Shown: in pieces, positions 35,713 to 44,697 of the stretch
Position numbering within the stretch: the first letter of the stretch is position 1
Layout of the letters: every line of letters starts with the position of its first letter
From: Aerococcus urinaeequi
GTDB taxonomy: Bacteria > Bacillota > Bacilli > Lactobacillales > Aerococcaceae
NCBI RefSeq assembly: GCF_001543205.1
Contig: NZ_CP014162.1
Coordinates: 496,001-560,000, forward strand
Length of the DNA: 64,000 nt
Direction of reading: 5' to 3'
Made by a program: the position numbers and the translations under genes
Notes under the pieces: generated by a model
What the model was told of the DNA's origin: nothing
Database searches by the model: none
What the model saw: the letters and a program-made list of their open reading frames with translations, nothing else

Positions 35713-36099
35713 CTATTTTTCTAACCATATCTTCCGTGAAATAAAGTTCCAAGCCATAACTAGAACCGTAGCTAAAACTTTTGCAATAATGTAGTGCAGA
35801 ACTGTTATTTCGACAAAGAACCACATCAATACTTGATTTAATCCCAATCCTACTAAGGATAGGATGACAAAAATAAACAACTCTTGATGCTTCCGCTCTT
35901 TTTCATATCGACTCTCAAATACAAATTTCATTGAAGCAATGTAATTAAAAATAGTTGCCACAATAAAAGAGATAGCTGCAGAAACCAGATAATGAATACC
36001 TAGGAATTCTGTAAAAATTGCTAACAAACCGAAATCAATGATTGAGGCAATGATTCCTACAACACCAAATTTGATAAACTGATGGACAATTTTCTTCAT
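35713..36099 (-). CDS. GtrA-family membrane protein
   Basis: GtrA proteins have four membrane helices and are thought to flip a polyprenyl-phosphate-linked sugar. The 128-residue product begins KKIVHQFIKFGVVGIIASIIDFGLL, typical of PF04138, and contains FNYIASMKFVF and a terminal WNFISRKIWL. The start is taken as the ATG at 36099; a TTG two codons earlier is possible and the ribosome site is weak. It begins 9 bp after the GtrB-like glycosyltransferase gene, the classical GtrA-GtrB pair. Confidence 0.85.
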   Translation of the reverse strand: MKKIVHQFIKFGVVGIIASIIDFGLLAIFTEFLGIHYLVSAAISFIVATIFNYIASMKFVFESRYEKERKHQELFIFVILSLVGLGLNQVLMWFFVEITVLHYIIAKVLATVLVMAWNFISRKIWLEK

Positions 36100-36108
36100 A
36101 CACAATCT

Positions 36109-37068
36109 CTATTCTTCTTCATGCTCTTGGTGTGATTGTTGGTCATTTATATCTGTATCTTTAATAATATATAAAGGCCTATTCTTAGTTTCTAAATAGA
36201 TTTTCCCAACATACTTGCCAATAATTCCAATACATAGAAGTTGGATTCCACCTAATAGTAAAATAATGGAAGCCAATGACGGCCAACCTTGTGTTGGGTC
36301 ACCAAAAATAAGTGTCCGTAATATAATCACAATAATCGACAAGATGGCTATAATACAAGAAATTGTTCCTAAATAGGTCGCAATAGATAAAGGTAAATCA
36401 GAAAAGTCAATAATCCCTTCGATTGAATAATGGAATAGTTGCTTAAAAGACCAAGATGTTTTACCTGCTACGCGTTCGCGATTATGAAAGGTTAAATACT
36501 CTGTGTTAAATCCTACCCAAGTGAACAAACCTTTTGAAAACCGATTATACTCCGTTAATGTCAGAATAGCATCTACCATTTGGCGTCGCATCATACGATA
36601 ATCACGCGCGCCATCCACTAATTGGGCATCTGAAATTTTGTCCATTAATTTATAAAAAGTTTTTGCAAATATTGATCGAGTAACAGATTCCCCGTCTCTA
36701 TCAACACGTCTCGTCCCCACGCAGTCTAAGTCTGAGTTCATCTGTAACATATTAAACATTTGTGGCAGAAGCTCTGGTGGGTCCTGTAAATCTGCATCCA
36801 TAACAGACACAAAATCACCTTTAGCTTTTTTTAAACCCGCAAACATCGCCGCCTCTTTACCGAAATTTCGCGAAAAATGAATATAATGGACGTGACTATA
36901 GGTACGGGCTAAGTCTTTTATAACATTAAATGTTTGATCTTTTGACCCATCGTTGACAAAAATATATTCGAATACAGCATCCATTTTGTCTTTTTGAGCT
37001 TCGACCGCTTCAAAAAATAGTGGAATACTTTTTTCTTCATTATGGCAAGGCACAACTATTGTTAACAC
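36109..37068 (-). CDS. Polyprenyl-phosphate glycosyltransferase, GT2 (GtrB/DPM1-like)
   Basis: Enzymes of this type transfer glucose or another hexose from a nucleotide sugar to undecaprenyl phosphate. The 319-residue protein has a GT2 domain with VPCHNEE, FVNDGSKDQT, the metal-binding D91-A-D93 in VMDADLQDPPE, then two C-terminal membrane helices (about 233-290). The start is GTG at 37066-37068, after AGGGG at 10 nt. With GtrA it may add side-branch sugars to the wall polysaccharide on the outer side of the membrane. Confidence 0.88.
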   Translation of the reverse strand: MLTIVVPCHNEEKSIPLFFEAVEAQKDKMDAVFEYIFVNDGSKDQTFNVIKDLARTYSHVHYIHFSRNFGKEAAMFAGLKKAKGDFVSVMDADLQDPPELLPQMFNMLQMNSDLDCVGTRRVDRDGESVTRSIFAKTFYKLMDKISDAQLVDGARDYRMMRRQMVDAILTLTEYNRFSKGLFTWVGFNTEYLTFHNRERVAGKTSWSFKQLFHYSIEGIIDFSDLPLSIATYLGTISCIIAILSIIVIILRTLIFGDPTQGWPSLASIILLLGGIQLLCIGIIGKYVGKIYLETKNRPLYIIKDTDINDQQSHQEHEEE

Positions 37069-37099
37069 AGAACTTAAACCCCTTTAATTTCTTTTACTC

Positions 37100-37108
37100 A
37101 TTATATCA
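37100..37108 (-). promoter_or_regulatory. Extended -10 promoter of the gtrB-like gene
   Basis: TG-A-TATAAT on the minus strand, just after the terminator of the dehydrogenase gene. Confidence 0.5.
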
Positions 37109-37110
37109 AA

Positions 37111-37154
37111 AATAATAAACGCTTGAGGAATATAGTTAATTTCCCCAAGCGTTT
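37111..37154 (-). terminator. Terminator after the nucleotide-sugar dehydrogenase gene
   Basis: AAACGCTTG pairs with CAAGCGTTT, extended by GGGAA/TTCC with a small bulge. The T-tract is weak. Confidence 0.65.
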
Positions 37155-37178
37155 TGTTAGTTTTTTTGTAACCAGCTA

Positions 37179-38501
37179 TTATAGTCTCCAATAGGTGTAG
37201 CCATTGTCTATAAAGGCTTGTTTATCTAATACACTCTTCACGTCAATCATAATTTTTTCATCGTTTGGTATATCCGATTTGTAAAGTGCATCAAATTCGT
37301 TTAGTGATAAAGTTTTAAATTCGTCATGTCCCACTGCTAAAATAATACAGTCTGCATCTCTCACATCAGATAACTCAGTTAAATCAACATTGTATTCTTT
37401 TTTAGCATCTGCTGGATTTGCCCACGAGTCTACCACAGTTGGTTCCATATTATATTCTCGTAAACGAGTAATAATATCATCTACTTTGGAATTTCGTGTG
37501 TCTGGTGTATGTTCTTTAAATGTTAGTCCAAGAATGACAACATTTGACTCTTTCGGATTTTTCCCAGCGATGACTAATTTCTTTAGAACTTTATCTGCAA
37601 TATAACGACCCATGTCATCATTAATTTTACGGCCCGAAGCAACAATTTGGCTATGATAACCTAAATTTTCCGCTTCATAAATAAAATAATAAGGATCTAC
37701 GCCAATACAATGCCCACCAACTAAACCTGGTGTAAAACCTAAGGCATTCCACTTAGTATTCATAGCATCTACAACATCTTTGGAATCAATACCCATGCGA
37801 TCAAACACTAAAGCAAGTTCATTCATGAAAGCAATATTGATATCTCGTTGACTATTTTCCACTACTTTAGCCGCTTCAGCAACCTTGATACTTGGTGCTT
37901 TATGAATGCCAGCTTTAATTACCAACTCATATACTTTAGCAATTTCATCTACAGCATCATAATTTGCTGCTGAGACTATTTTTACGATATTTTCTAACGT
38001 ATTTACCTTGTCTCCTGGATTGATTCGTTCAGGTGAATAGCCTACCTGGAAATCTAGACCATGTTTTAATCCAGATTCTTCTTCAAGAATTGGAATACAA
38101 ACATCTTCTGTGACTCCAGGATAAACAGTTGATTCATAAATAACATATGAGCCCCTAGTCAAGTTTTGACCTAGTGTTTTTGTAGCTGAAGTTACTGGAT
38201 GCAAGTTCGGTGTCTTATCATGGTTGATAGGCGTTGGCACTGCAACAATATGGAACTTAGCATTCTTTAAATCCTCAGGGTTGTTAGTGAATTGAAGACT
38301 TGTTTCTTTGATTGCTTGATCGCCAACTTCTTTGGTTGGATCTTGGCCTTTTAAATATAGGTCAATTTTTTCTTTATTATAATCATAACCAATCGTTTTA
38401 ATTTTTTTAGCAAAAGCAATCCCAATAGGCATACCTACATAGCCTAAACCAATAATGGAAAGGCTTGTTTCTTTATTTACTAGCTCTTGATAAATACTCA
38501 T
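37179..38501 (-). CDS. Nucleotide-sugar dehydrogenase (WecC/TviB/WbpA type)
   Basis: These enzymes oxidise C6 of a UDP-N-acetylhexosamine twice with NAD+, giving for example UDP-ManNAcA or UDP-GlcNAcA. The 440-residue protein has GLGYVGMP (18-25) for NAD+, AVPTPINHDKTPNL, GYSPERINPGDK and the catalytic cysteine C265 in LVGGHCIGVDPYY. The PERINPG motif and GHCIGVDPYY separate it from UDP-glucose dehydrogenase. The ATG at 38501 has AGGAG 7 nt upstream and is preferred to TTG at 38507. It is distinct from the ugd at 44.7 kb, so two uronic-acid sugars are possible. Confidence 0.9.
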   Translation of the reverse strand: MSIYQELVNKETSLSIIGLGYVGMPIGIAFAKKIKTIGYDYNKEKIDLYLKGQDPTKEVGDQAIKETSLQFTNNPEDLKNAKFHIVAVPTPINHDKTPNLHPVTSATKTLGQNLTRGSYVIYESTVYPGVTEDVCIPILEEESGLKHGLDFQVGYSPERINPGDKVNTLENIVKIVSAANYDAVDEIAKVYELVIKAGIHKAPSIKVAEAAKVVENSQRDINIAFMNELALVFDRMGIDSKDVVDAMNTKWNALGFTPGLVGGHCIGVDPYYFIYEAENLGYHSQIVASGRKINDDMGRYIADKVLKKLVIAGKNPKESNVVILGLTFKEHTPDTRNSKVDDIITRLREYNMEPTVVDSWANPADAKKEYNVDLTELSDVRDADCIILAVGHDEFKTLSLNEFDALYKSDIPNDEKIMIDVKSVLDKQAFIDNGYTYWRL

Positions 38502-38601
38502 GTTCAATCTCCTTCGTATATATATATATATAGCATCATTATAACAAATAATATGTTGTTTAGAGCTTTATACAACTTAATTTTATCTGAAGAAATCAAT
38601 C

Positions 38602-38638
38602 AAAAACCACACAGCCTTCTCTTAGACTTGTGTGGTTT
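38602..38638 (-). terminator. Terminator after the flippase gene
   Basis: AACCACACA pairs with TGTGTGGTT, followed by T5. Confidence 0.8.
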
Positions 38639-38646
38639 GGAAATTG

Positions 38647-40017
38647 TTATTCTTCATCCATTTTTATAATTTGTTGGAAGATATCTTGTAACTCTACTCG
38701 CTTAACCACTAGAATAATAGCTAAGTACACCGCATAAACAATGAACCCCATATAAATATTCATAAAGTTAGCTGTTAGATAAAAGACTACAACATGACTG
38801 ATAATTAGCCCCCATTCACTAGCATCACTTTTCAAAGTTTGAAACTCTACGCGAGAAGTATACATATACCATAAGAAATAGCATGCCGTTGTTGCCCACG
38901 CGATACCTACCATCGAATGTGTAAGGAAGTAAGCTAGGTAAACAAAGATGAAGGATAGAACAGCATAAGCGATAGAATCACGGATATATTTGCGTTCACT
39001 TCTTTTTGCTTTATATAGATTAGAAATTAAAATCTTGGAAATCATAATATAAGGAATAGCCACAAAGGTAATCGATAGTAGTTCAATTGACGATGTATAT
39101 TTACTGATAAACATTTCAATTATGAATTTAAATACAAAGAACCCTAATCCCCCAAAAATACCTAATAGTAGTGTTAATCGCTTAATAACCTTAGCGACTT
39201 TAGGGTTATCTGTTTTAGAAATCATATTATAGAAAACTAATGCAACGGCATTAACAATTAAAATAATTACATTCAACACTGAACTCTGGAATGAATAATA
39301 AGCAAATTGTTCTTTAGGGAAATTCCAATTGACTACCCAGTTACCAATATTCCCAACAAATGTCAGTGACATATTTGCTAACAAGATAAGGAATCCAACT
39401 TTAAATATTGGGAGCTTATCCGCTACGGTAAATTTTGGATTAAATCCAGACCGCTTAATAAAATTATATTCAAAGTAGATGTACATTAAAACGTAAGAAA
39501 TAACATTTAGTACAATATAAAACACATAATTATCTGATTGAATAACTAAAATACCAATCAAGAGCATCACTATATAGGAAACACTTCTAAAAATTGACCC
39601 TTTGGTAAAGAGACTAAACTGACCTGTAGCTTGGAAGAAATTCCCATGATAAGTTGTCACGTTATTGAAAAATGTCACAATTGAAAATAATATTAGTACT
39701 GGATTTTTAGTGACTATTGTTACAGCTAACATCAAGATCAACATCACCAGTTGGAATACATTCGCAAAATTATGCTCATTTTGAATCGTTTCAGGATCTA
39801 GCGAGCTAGGATCTGCACCACCGTATTTTATATAAATCCCATCCGCAAAGCCTAAATGGAAAAGGTAGGTAAAGCTAAGATACAGTGTATATTGTCGATA
39901 ATTACCATAGTCAGCTACGGTCAAAATTGTTGGTAAAATAAAGCCAACAATAAAACTTGTTCCAAATCCAATGATATTGGAAAAGGCTACATTGATTATA
40001 TTCTTTAGTGTTTTCAT
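38647..40017 (-). CDS. Polysaccharide flippase (Wzx-like)
   Basis: The 456-residue protein has about twelve to fourteen hydrophobic segments and the N-terminal NIIGFGTSFIVGFILPTILTV typical of MATE-superfamily oligosaccharide flippases. It contains YRQYTLYLSFTYLFHLGFADG. It should move lipid-linked repeat units to the outer face. GCGAGG precedes the ATG at about 5 nt. It is separated from the GT2 gene by the tRNA-Arg gene in the same direction, so flippase mRNA may be joined to the tRNA precursor. Confidence 0.85.
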   Translation of the reverse strand: MKTLKNIINVAFSNIIGFGTSFIVGFILPTILTVADYGNYRQYTLYLSFTYLFHLGFADGIYIKYGGADPSSLDPETIQNEHNFANVFQLVMLILMLAVTIVTKNPVLILFSIVTFFNNVTTYHGNFFQATGQFSLFTKGSIFRSVSYIVMLLIGILVIQSDNYVFYIVLNVISYVLMYIYFEYNFIKRSGFNPKFTVADKLPIFKVGFLILLANMSLTFVGNIGNWVVNWNFPKEQFAYYSFQSSVLNVIILIVNAVALVFYNMISKTDNPKVAKVIKRLTLLLGIFGGLGFFVFKFIIEMFISKYTSSIELLSITFVAIPYIMISKILISNLYKAKRSERKYIRDSIAYAVLSFIFVYLAYFLTHSMVGIAWATTACYFLWYMYTSRVEFQTLKSDASEWGLIISHVVVFYLTANFMNIYMGFIVYAVYLAIILVVKRVELQDIFQQIIKMDEE

Positions 40018-40062
40018 TTTTTCCTCGCATTTTAAAATCTATCATCTCTTATTTAATTGTAA

Positions 40063-40135
40063 CGGTCCCGAGAAGATTCGAACTTCCGACACCTCGTTTA
40101 GGAAACGAGTGCTCTATCCCCTGAGCTACGAGACC
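40063..40135 (-). tRNA. tRNA-Arg (anticodon CCU)
   Basis: A 73-nt cloverleaf is complete on the minus strand: acceptor GGTCTCG/CGGGACC, D-arm GCTC/GAGC, anticodon stem CTCGT/ACGAG with loop TTCCTAA (anticodon CCT, reads AGG), T-arm GGAAG TTCGAAT CTTCT and discriminator G. CCA is not encoded (GTT follows). It is alone, inside the polysaccharide gene cluster. Confidence 0.95.
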
Positions 40136-40142
40136 AGATAAT

Positions 40143-40167
40143 GTAAGTGGCTAGGTTAGCCACTTAC
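40143..40167 (-). other. Perfect 11-bp hairpin in front of tRNA-Arg
   Basis: GTAAGTGGCTA pairs with TAGCCACTTAC around a 3-nt loop, 7 bp from the tRNA 5' end and 7 bp after the GT2 stop. No T-run follows, so it may be an RNA-processing or weak termination structure. Confidence 0.6.
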
Positions 40168-40174
40168 AATATTA

Positions 40175-40936
40175 TTATAGTCTTCTTAAAATTGCATTCA
40201 TAACATATGATGCAAAGTAGTAACTTGCTTTAGGTAAGGGTAATTTTTCAAGATTGTAATAGGTATTCCAAGTACGTTTCAGTGCACCAATTCTATCACT
40301 AGAGATTGATCCTGCAACTTGTCTGTAGGAATTCAGTGGTAAGGTAATACCGTAAGCTTTAATCCCGGTTTCTCGCATAATCTGTAACCATGTTGCAGTA
40401 TCTTGCCCTTTGCGTACTAGTGGCATTCTAAAATCACCAATTTGTTCCCGGTCAATCATCACCGTTGAACAAGCAATAGCTGTATTTTTTAGTAAGCCAG
40501 TATAATCTAATGATAAAGGTACGTTAGCTTTTTCTTTTAAAACATTTCCCTGTTCATCCACTAATCGAAAGTCAGTGTACGAGAAGGCAATACCGCCCTT
40601 TTGCATGAAAGCAATTTGACGAATTAATTTATCACTGTCCCAGGCATCATCTGAGTCAACAAAGGCGATGTATTGGCCCTTACTTGCAGCGATACCCGTA
40701 TTGCGAGCAACTGCTGCCCCAGAATTTTCGGCTAGATTAATCACTTTAATCCGATTATCTTCTATTGCAAATTCTTCAATGATAAATTGACTATTATCTG
40801 TTGACTGGTCATTAACCAATAATAATTCCCAATTGGTATATTCTTGCGCTTGAACACTTTTAATCGTTTCAGCAATAAATCGTTCAGCGTTATAAACAGG
40901 CGTTACTATTGAAATTAAATTAGCTTCGAATGTCAT
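40175..40936 (-). CDS. Glycosyltransferase family 2
   Basis: The 253-residue GT-A-fold enzyme has ISIVTPVYNAERFI at the N-terminus, LLVNDQSTDNS, ENSGAAVARNTGI and the metal-binding D94-S-D96-D in FVDSDDAWD. No membrane helix is evident apart from a weakly hydrophobic C-terminal end. It adds one sugar of the repeat unit at the cytoplasmic side; donor and acceptor are unknown. AGGAGG lies 7 nt before the ATG. It starts 11 bp after the Wzz-like gene. Confidence 0.9.
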   Translation of the reverse strand: MTFEANLISIVTPVYNAERFIAETIKSVQAQEYTNWELLLVNDQSTDNSQFIIEEFAIEDNRIKVINLAENSGAAVARNTGIAASKGQYIAFVDSDDAWDSDKLIRQIAFMQKGGIAFSYTDFRLVDEQGNVLKEKANVPLSLDYTGLLKNTAIACSTVMIDREQIGDFRMPLVRKGQDTATWLQIMRETGIKAYGITLPLNSYRQVAGSISSDRIGALKRTWNTYYNLEKLPLPKASYYFASYVMNAILRRL

Positions 40937-40947
40937 CCGTGTTCCTC

Positions 40948-42057
40948 CTATTTAAAGTGAATAATTTTCACACGTGACTCATACAATTTGCTTAATTCAA
41001 ATTGATCTTGGAACCAATCTTTATCCGTCTTGCCTGACTCAATAAAGATAATAATTTCTTCTGGTGTCTCATCTTCTATGTTTAGTTGATCTACCACCGA
41101 CAATTGTTGTGTAGAGAAAGTATTAATTACACCATTTTCTGTTGGCTGTGCTAAGGCGATACGTGTTTTATTGCTAGGAATCATTAACCTATTATTTAAA
41201 TCTTTCATATTCACTTTATCATCACTTACTAACCAATGGTAATCTTCAAAATCCCAAGAATAGTCATAAGCATAGGTGATTTTCTTACTGAAAAAATGCA
41301 ATATAAACAGGATGACTGTAGATAAGATAAAGCCCAATACGCCACCCAAGATAGTATAAATAATTAATGAATTACCACTTTCTTGTGGTTGTAATCCAGA
41401 CAAGGTATCTTTAGTTGGAATCATAATGTTTTCCTCGACAATTAAATCTTCACCGATATCTGGTGCTGATAAGAATGTGATGTCATAATTTTCAAAGAAA
41501 GGTACGTTACCATCTGCAACAAATTGGTAGATTGCTTCAGCAACTGCCAAATTTTCCTCTGCAGTTTGTCCAAGTAATACACGCAAAGTTATTTCATCTG
41601 TAGAAGTATTTCGCACTGATGCTAGACCACCACGGAAGTCGCGAGACTTTTCTAAGCCAACATTCTCTTGGGCTTCTAAAGTCTTTGTGATATCTACTCC
41701 TGAAGATTCTTCAATTTTAGCAACAATATCTGGTCTTGATAAGAATTCATCAAGTATGAAAGAGTTGCCCAAAATCATACCTTCAGGGTTAACACCTACG
41801 AAGGAGAATTCCGCAGGTTCTTGTTCATAAACAACAGATAAGTGTTCATATGAAGCTTCAATCTCTTCAGGGGATAACTCTGTATTAGCAGATGTTTCTG
41901 CAGTAGCCATACCTACTGCAGTATTTTCAATGTATTGTGTAAGCAACAGACGTGCGCCTATCGTTAATCCCATTATGATTACTGCACCGATAATATTTTT
42001 AATTATATTATTTTTAATGAATCGCCATAGTTCAGCGATGATTGTTAACAGACTCAT
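40948..42057 (-). CDS. Polysaccharide chain-length / co-polymerase-like membrane protein
   Basis: The 369-residue protein has an N-terminal helix (IIGAVIIMGLTIGARLLL, about 20-37), a large outside loop and a second helix (LIIYTILGGVLGFILSTVILFIL, about 229-251), the Wzz layout, but with a C-terminal cytoplasmic region of about 110 residues. No kinase motif is seen there; it ends in a strand-rich EEIIIFIESGK segment. It therefore looks like a second, divergent CpsC-type protein with a degenerate nucleotide-binding-like tail. Its ATG directly follows the stop of the polymerase gene (TAAATG), indicating coupling. Confidence 0.7.
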   Translation of the reverse strand: MSLLTIIAELWRFIKNNIIKNIIGAVIIMGLTIGARLLLTQYIENTAVGMATAETSANTELSPEEIEASYEHLSVVYEQEPAEFSFVGVNPEGMILGNSFILDEFLSRPDIVAKIEESSGVDITKTLEAQENVGLEKSRDFRGGLASVRNTSTDEITLRVLLGQTAEENLAVAEAIYQFVADGNVPFFENYDITFLSAPDIGEDLIVEENIMIPTKDTLSGLQPQESGNSLIIYTILGGVLGFILSTVILFILHFFSKKITYAYDYSWDFEDYHWLVSDDKVNMKDLNNRLMIPSNKTRIALAQPTENGVINTFSTQQLSVVDQLNIEDETPEEIIIFIESGKTDKDWFQDQFELSKLYESRVKIIHFK

Positions 42058-43344
42058 TTATTTTACCCTCATTTTCTTTCCATAAACTTGCACTTCCATA
42101 ATACCGATATATGCAACAATTAGGCCAAAGAAAACCCAATGCCATTCAATTAACATATTATTGGCACTCGTAATACTTGCACCAATAAATACGAGTAAGA
42201 AAGTAATTAAAGCATTCATTACCTTTTGCTGAGTTTTATTGACCGCTCTCTTCAAATCAAATAATCGATAAATCATCAAAGCATAGCCTAATACATATGC
42301 AATAAAAACAATCGCACCATAGCCAACTAAGATTTCTAACCACCAATTATGCATATTAAAGATATTATTTGTCGGTAAGGGGCCGAATAATTCCATCCAA
42401 GCCTCAATGTTTCCTGCGCCTACACCTAATCCAAATGTTTTTCCAAGATAAACTAGCCCATTTCGCCACATATTCATTCGTCCAACATCTCCAGAAATTA
42501 CCGGTCTTGGTAAAATATAAATCAGATCAGTGATTAAACTTCTAAATGGTGGAACTAAAGCGAATAATACGAGTACTGAAATCAGAATGATTGCACTCGT
42601 ATTCATGACTTGTTTGCGTGTAAAATCCCAACTTACACCCAATAGGGCATAAATGGCATAGAAAGCAATAGCCATTAAAAAACTCATTCGTGAACCCGAT
42701 TGAAAAATTAAAAGTGTAGATAATAATAAACAACCTAATGTCAGTAATTTTTTTAAATTGTTCTTGGTGGTATTCATCAAAATGAGGTTTACTGGCAAAG
42801 CTGCGAGCAGCATCGTCGCATAATCATTCTGATTCGCTAAGTATGTAATTGGAATCCGTGTCCACGGTTCTGAAATAAAGGTAGAATATTTATCTAGTTT
42901 CCCTAAATCTGCTAGGAAATAAATATTTGTCGTAATTTCAAATAACCCCCAAAGGCTGAGAAAAGTCAACATCACCCAAACTACTTTTATGAGTTTTCGC
43001 CACTGTAAATAATTTTTTGTCCATAGAAAGATACCTATGATACTTGATACACCTAGCGTTAGTAACACCATTGCTTGAATCCAAGATCCAATGCTTAAGG
43101 CCCAAAGTACGGAACAAAATGCCCATATCCACCAAAAAATATAAACACCAACCATCCCTGTTGCAAATGAATTTGTCCGGATTTTGAATAATTGGCGGTC
43201 TTTCAACAAGAAACATATAGCAGTTGGTATAACTAATAGTGAGAAAATTCGATAAATTGAAATTTGACCGATTGGTAGGGTTATTGCGATTAAGTTAGAA
43301 CCTAGAAATACACTTGCTACTAGGATAGTAAGATATGCTATCAA
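42058..43344 (-). CDS. O-antigen ligase/polymerase-like protein (Wzy)
   Basis: The 428-residue protein has about ten to twelve membrane segments and one larger outside loop near residues 250-330. The stretch IFQSGSRMSFLMAIAFYAI matches the Wzy_C/WaaL signature. It is likely the polymerase that links repeat units outside the membrane. The start is TTG at 43342-43344 with AAGGGGGG 10 nt upstream. It lies between the GT4 and Wzz-like genes in one direction. Confidence 0.82.
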   Translation of the reverse strand: MIAYLTILVASVFLGSNLIAITLPIGQISIYRIFSLLVIPTAICFLLKDRQLFKIRTNSFATGMVGVYIFWWIWAFCSVLWALSIGSWIQAMVLLTLGVSSIIGIFLWTKNYLQWRKLIKVVWVMLTFLSLWGLFEITTNIYFLADLGKLDKYSTFISEPWTRIPITYLANQNDYATMLLAALPVNLILMNTTKNNLKKLLTLGCLLLSTLLIFQSGSRMSFLMAIAFYAIYALLGVSWDFTRKQVMNTSAIILISVLVLFALVPPFRSLITDLIYILPRPVISGDVGRMNMWRNGLVYLGKTFGLGVGAGNIEAWMELFGPLPTNNIFNMHNWWLEILVGYGAIVFIAYVLGYALMIYRLFDLKRAVNKTQQKVMNALITFLLVFIGASITSANNMLIEWHWVFFGLIVAYIGIMEVQVYGKKMRVK

Positions 43345-43388
43345 GACTTAGTCGCCCCCCTTCCAGCAGATAAGTTTTGTATATTATG

Positions 43389-44558
43389 CTAAATTTGGTA
43401 ATCATTTATTTTCCCCATAAAGAAATCTACATATAATTTAGCTGACCCTTCATTTGAAAAATTATTATCTTCCAAGGCCTGTAATCTTATCTGTGCATCT
43501 GGTATTTCCAATGATGCCATTCTTGCTAATTTCTCAAACCATTGACTAGCTGTATCATCTAAGCCACAAGTGTCTACCATATTTAACCCTAAATTAACTT
43601 CAGGTGTAATGGTATTCGACATAACTGTTGGTACGCCTGCCCCTTGAACTTCAACTACTGTTGTAGGTAACCCCTCTGTGAAAGAAGGTAATAATAATAC
43701 ATCCAATGCTGGGTAAAATTCTGATATTGGGCTAATTCGCCCCGTAAATGTGATGATCTCGTTTAAATTCAATTCTGTTACCCGGTCTTTTAAAACTTCT
43801 TCCAAATTACCTGATCCAATAATAAAAATTTTTGCATCAATATGATTTTCTTGGATATATTGCGCAATTTCAAAAGTCTTTTCGTGGTTTTTCACTGGCA
43901 TTAAACGACCTACATGGCCAATCAAAAGAGTTTGATCGTTAATGCCAAACTTGCGTCGCCCAGCTATCTTCATTTGCTGAAAATCAGCATCACTATGGGT
44001 ATATACCGTTAAATCAATAGAATTCGGAATGACCATTGCGTTATCCATGTCAGTATTCGGTCCATATACAGACTTAATCGCTAATCGACCACATCCTACA
44101 ACATCAGTCGAGAGACGGGTATTTGATTCTTGATTAAAACGATATAATGCCTTATCCCTTAATGTTTGAATTTTATAGTCATTTACTAAATGGGCATGGA
44201 TGTAAAAACGATTAATACCATATTTTTTGGCAATTCGATAATAAGGAATCGCACGATAGCCTTCAATATGACAATGGACCAAATCATATTCGTTGTCTTC
44301 AAAAGGTTTTGAAAAGGATGCTTTGAATACTTTATAGCCTTCTTTTTTTGGATTTTGAAGACGATAAATGCGGCCACCAGTTGCTTGAATGGCCCTTTCA
44401 AATTCATCGCTACATTCATCATACGTCGCTACATCAAAAATAACATCATACTTTGGCATCTGTTGGGCTTTATTCAAAACAAACGAGGAGATCCCCCCTC
44501 CGAAGCCACTCATCACATGTAAAATGCGTAATTTTTTTGTTTCTTTCGCCTCTTGCAT
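43389..44558 (-). CDS. Glycosyltransferase family 4 (EpsF-like)
   Basis: The 389-residue GT-B enzyme has the N-terminal LRILHVMSGFGGGISSFVLN and a C-terminal domain with LIGHVGRLMPVKNHEKTFEIA, and VLLLPSFTEGLPTTVVEVQGAG, the E-x7-E nucleotide-sugar motif region. This is the pattern of EpsF-type exopolysaccharide glycosyltransferases. Sugar specificity cannot be deduced. GAGGAG lies 6 nt before the ATG. It heads the GT4-Wzy-Wzz-GT2 run after the ugd terminator. Confidence 0.88.
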   Translation of the reverse strand: MQEAKETKKLRILHVMSGFGGGISSFVLNKAQQMPKYDVIFDVATYDECSDEFERAIQATGGRIYRLQNPKKEGYKVFKASFSKPFEDNEYDLVHCHIEGYRAIPYYRIAKKYGINRFYIHAHLVNDYKIQTLRDKALYRFNQESNTRLSTDVVGCGRLAIKSVYGPNTDMDNAMVIPNSIDLTVYTHSDADFQQMKIAGRRKFGINDQTLLIGHVGRLMPVKNHEKTFEIAQYIQENHIDAKIFIIGSGNLEEVLKDRVTELNLNEIITFTGRISPISEFYPALDVLLLPSFTEGLPTTVVEVQGAGVPTVMSNTITPEVNLGLNMVDTCGLDDTASQWFEKLARMASLEIPDAQIRLQALEDNNFSNEGSAKLYVDFFMGKINDYQI

Positions 44559-44636
44559 CTGATACTCCTCACTAATCTATCTCATGTTTTTAATAATCTA
44601 GATTATTATACTATAAATTTTATACGATAACCGTCA

Positions 44637-44674
44637 TAAAAAAGAATGTATCTAGAAAAAATTCTAGATACATT
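44637..44674 (-). terminator. Terminator after ugd
   Basis: Twelve-bp stem AATGTATCTAGA with its complement, followed by CTTTTTT. Confidence 0.88.
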
Positions 44675-44697
44675 GATTTACCTATCTGAATAATGCC

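Noticed and set aside
38513-38532. TA dinucleotide run in front of the sugar dehydrogenase gene as an origin or special element
   Set aside because: It is a short AT-rich promoter-region tract; no iterons or DnaA boxes accompany it.
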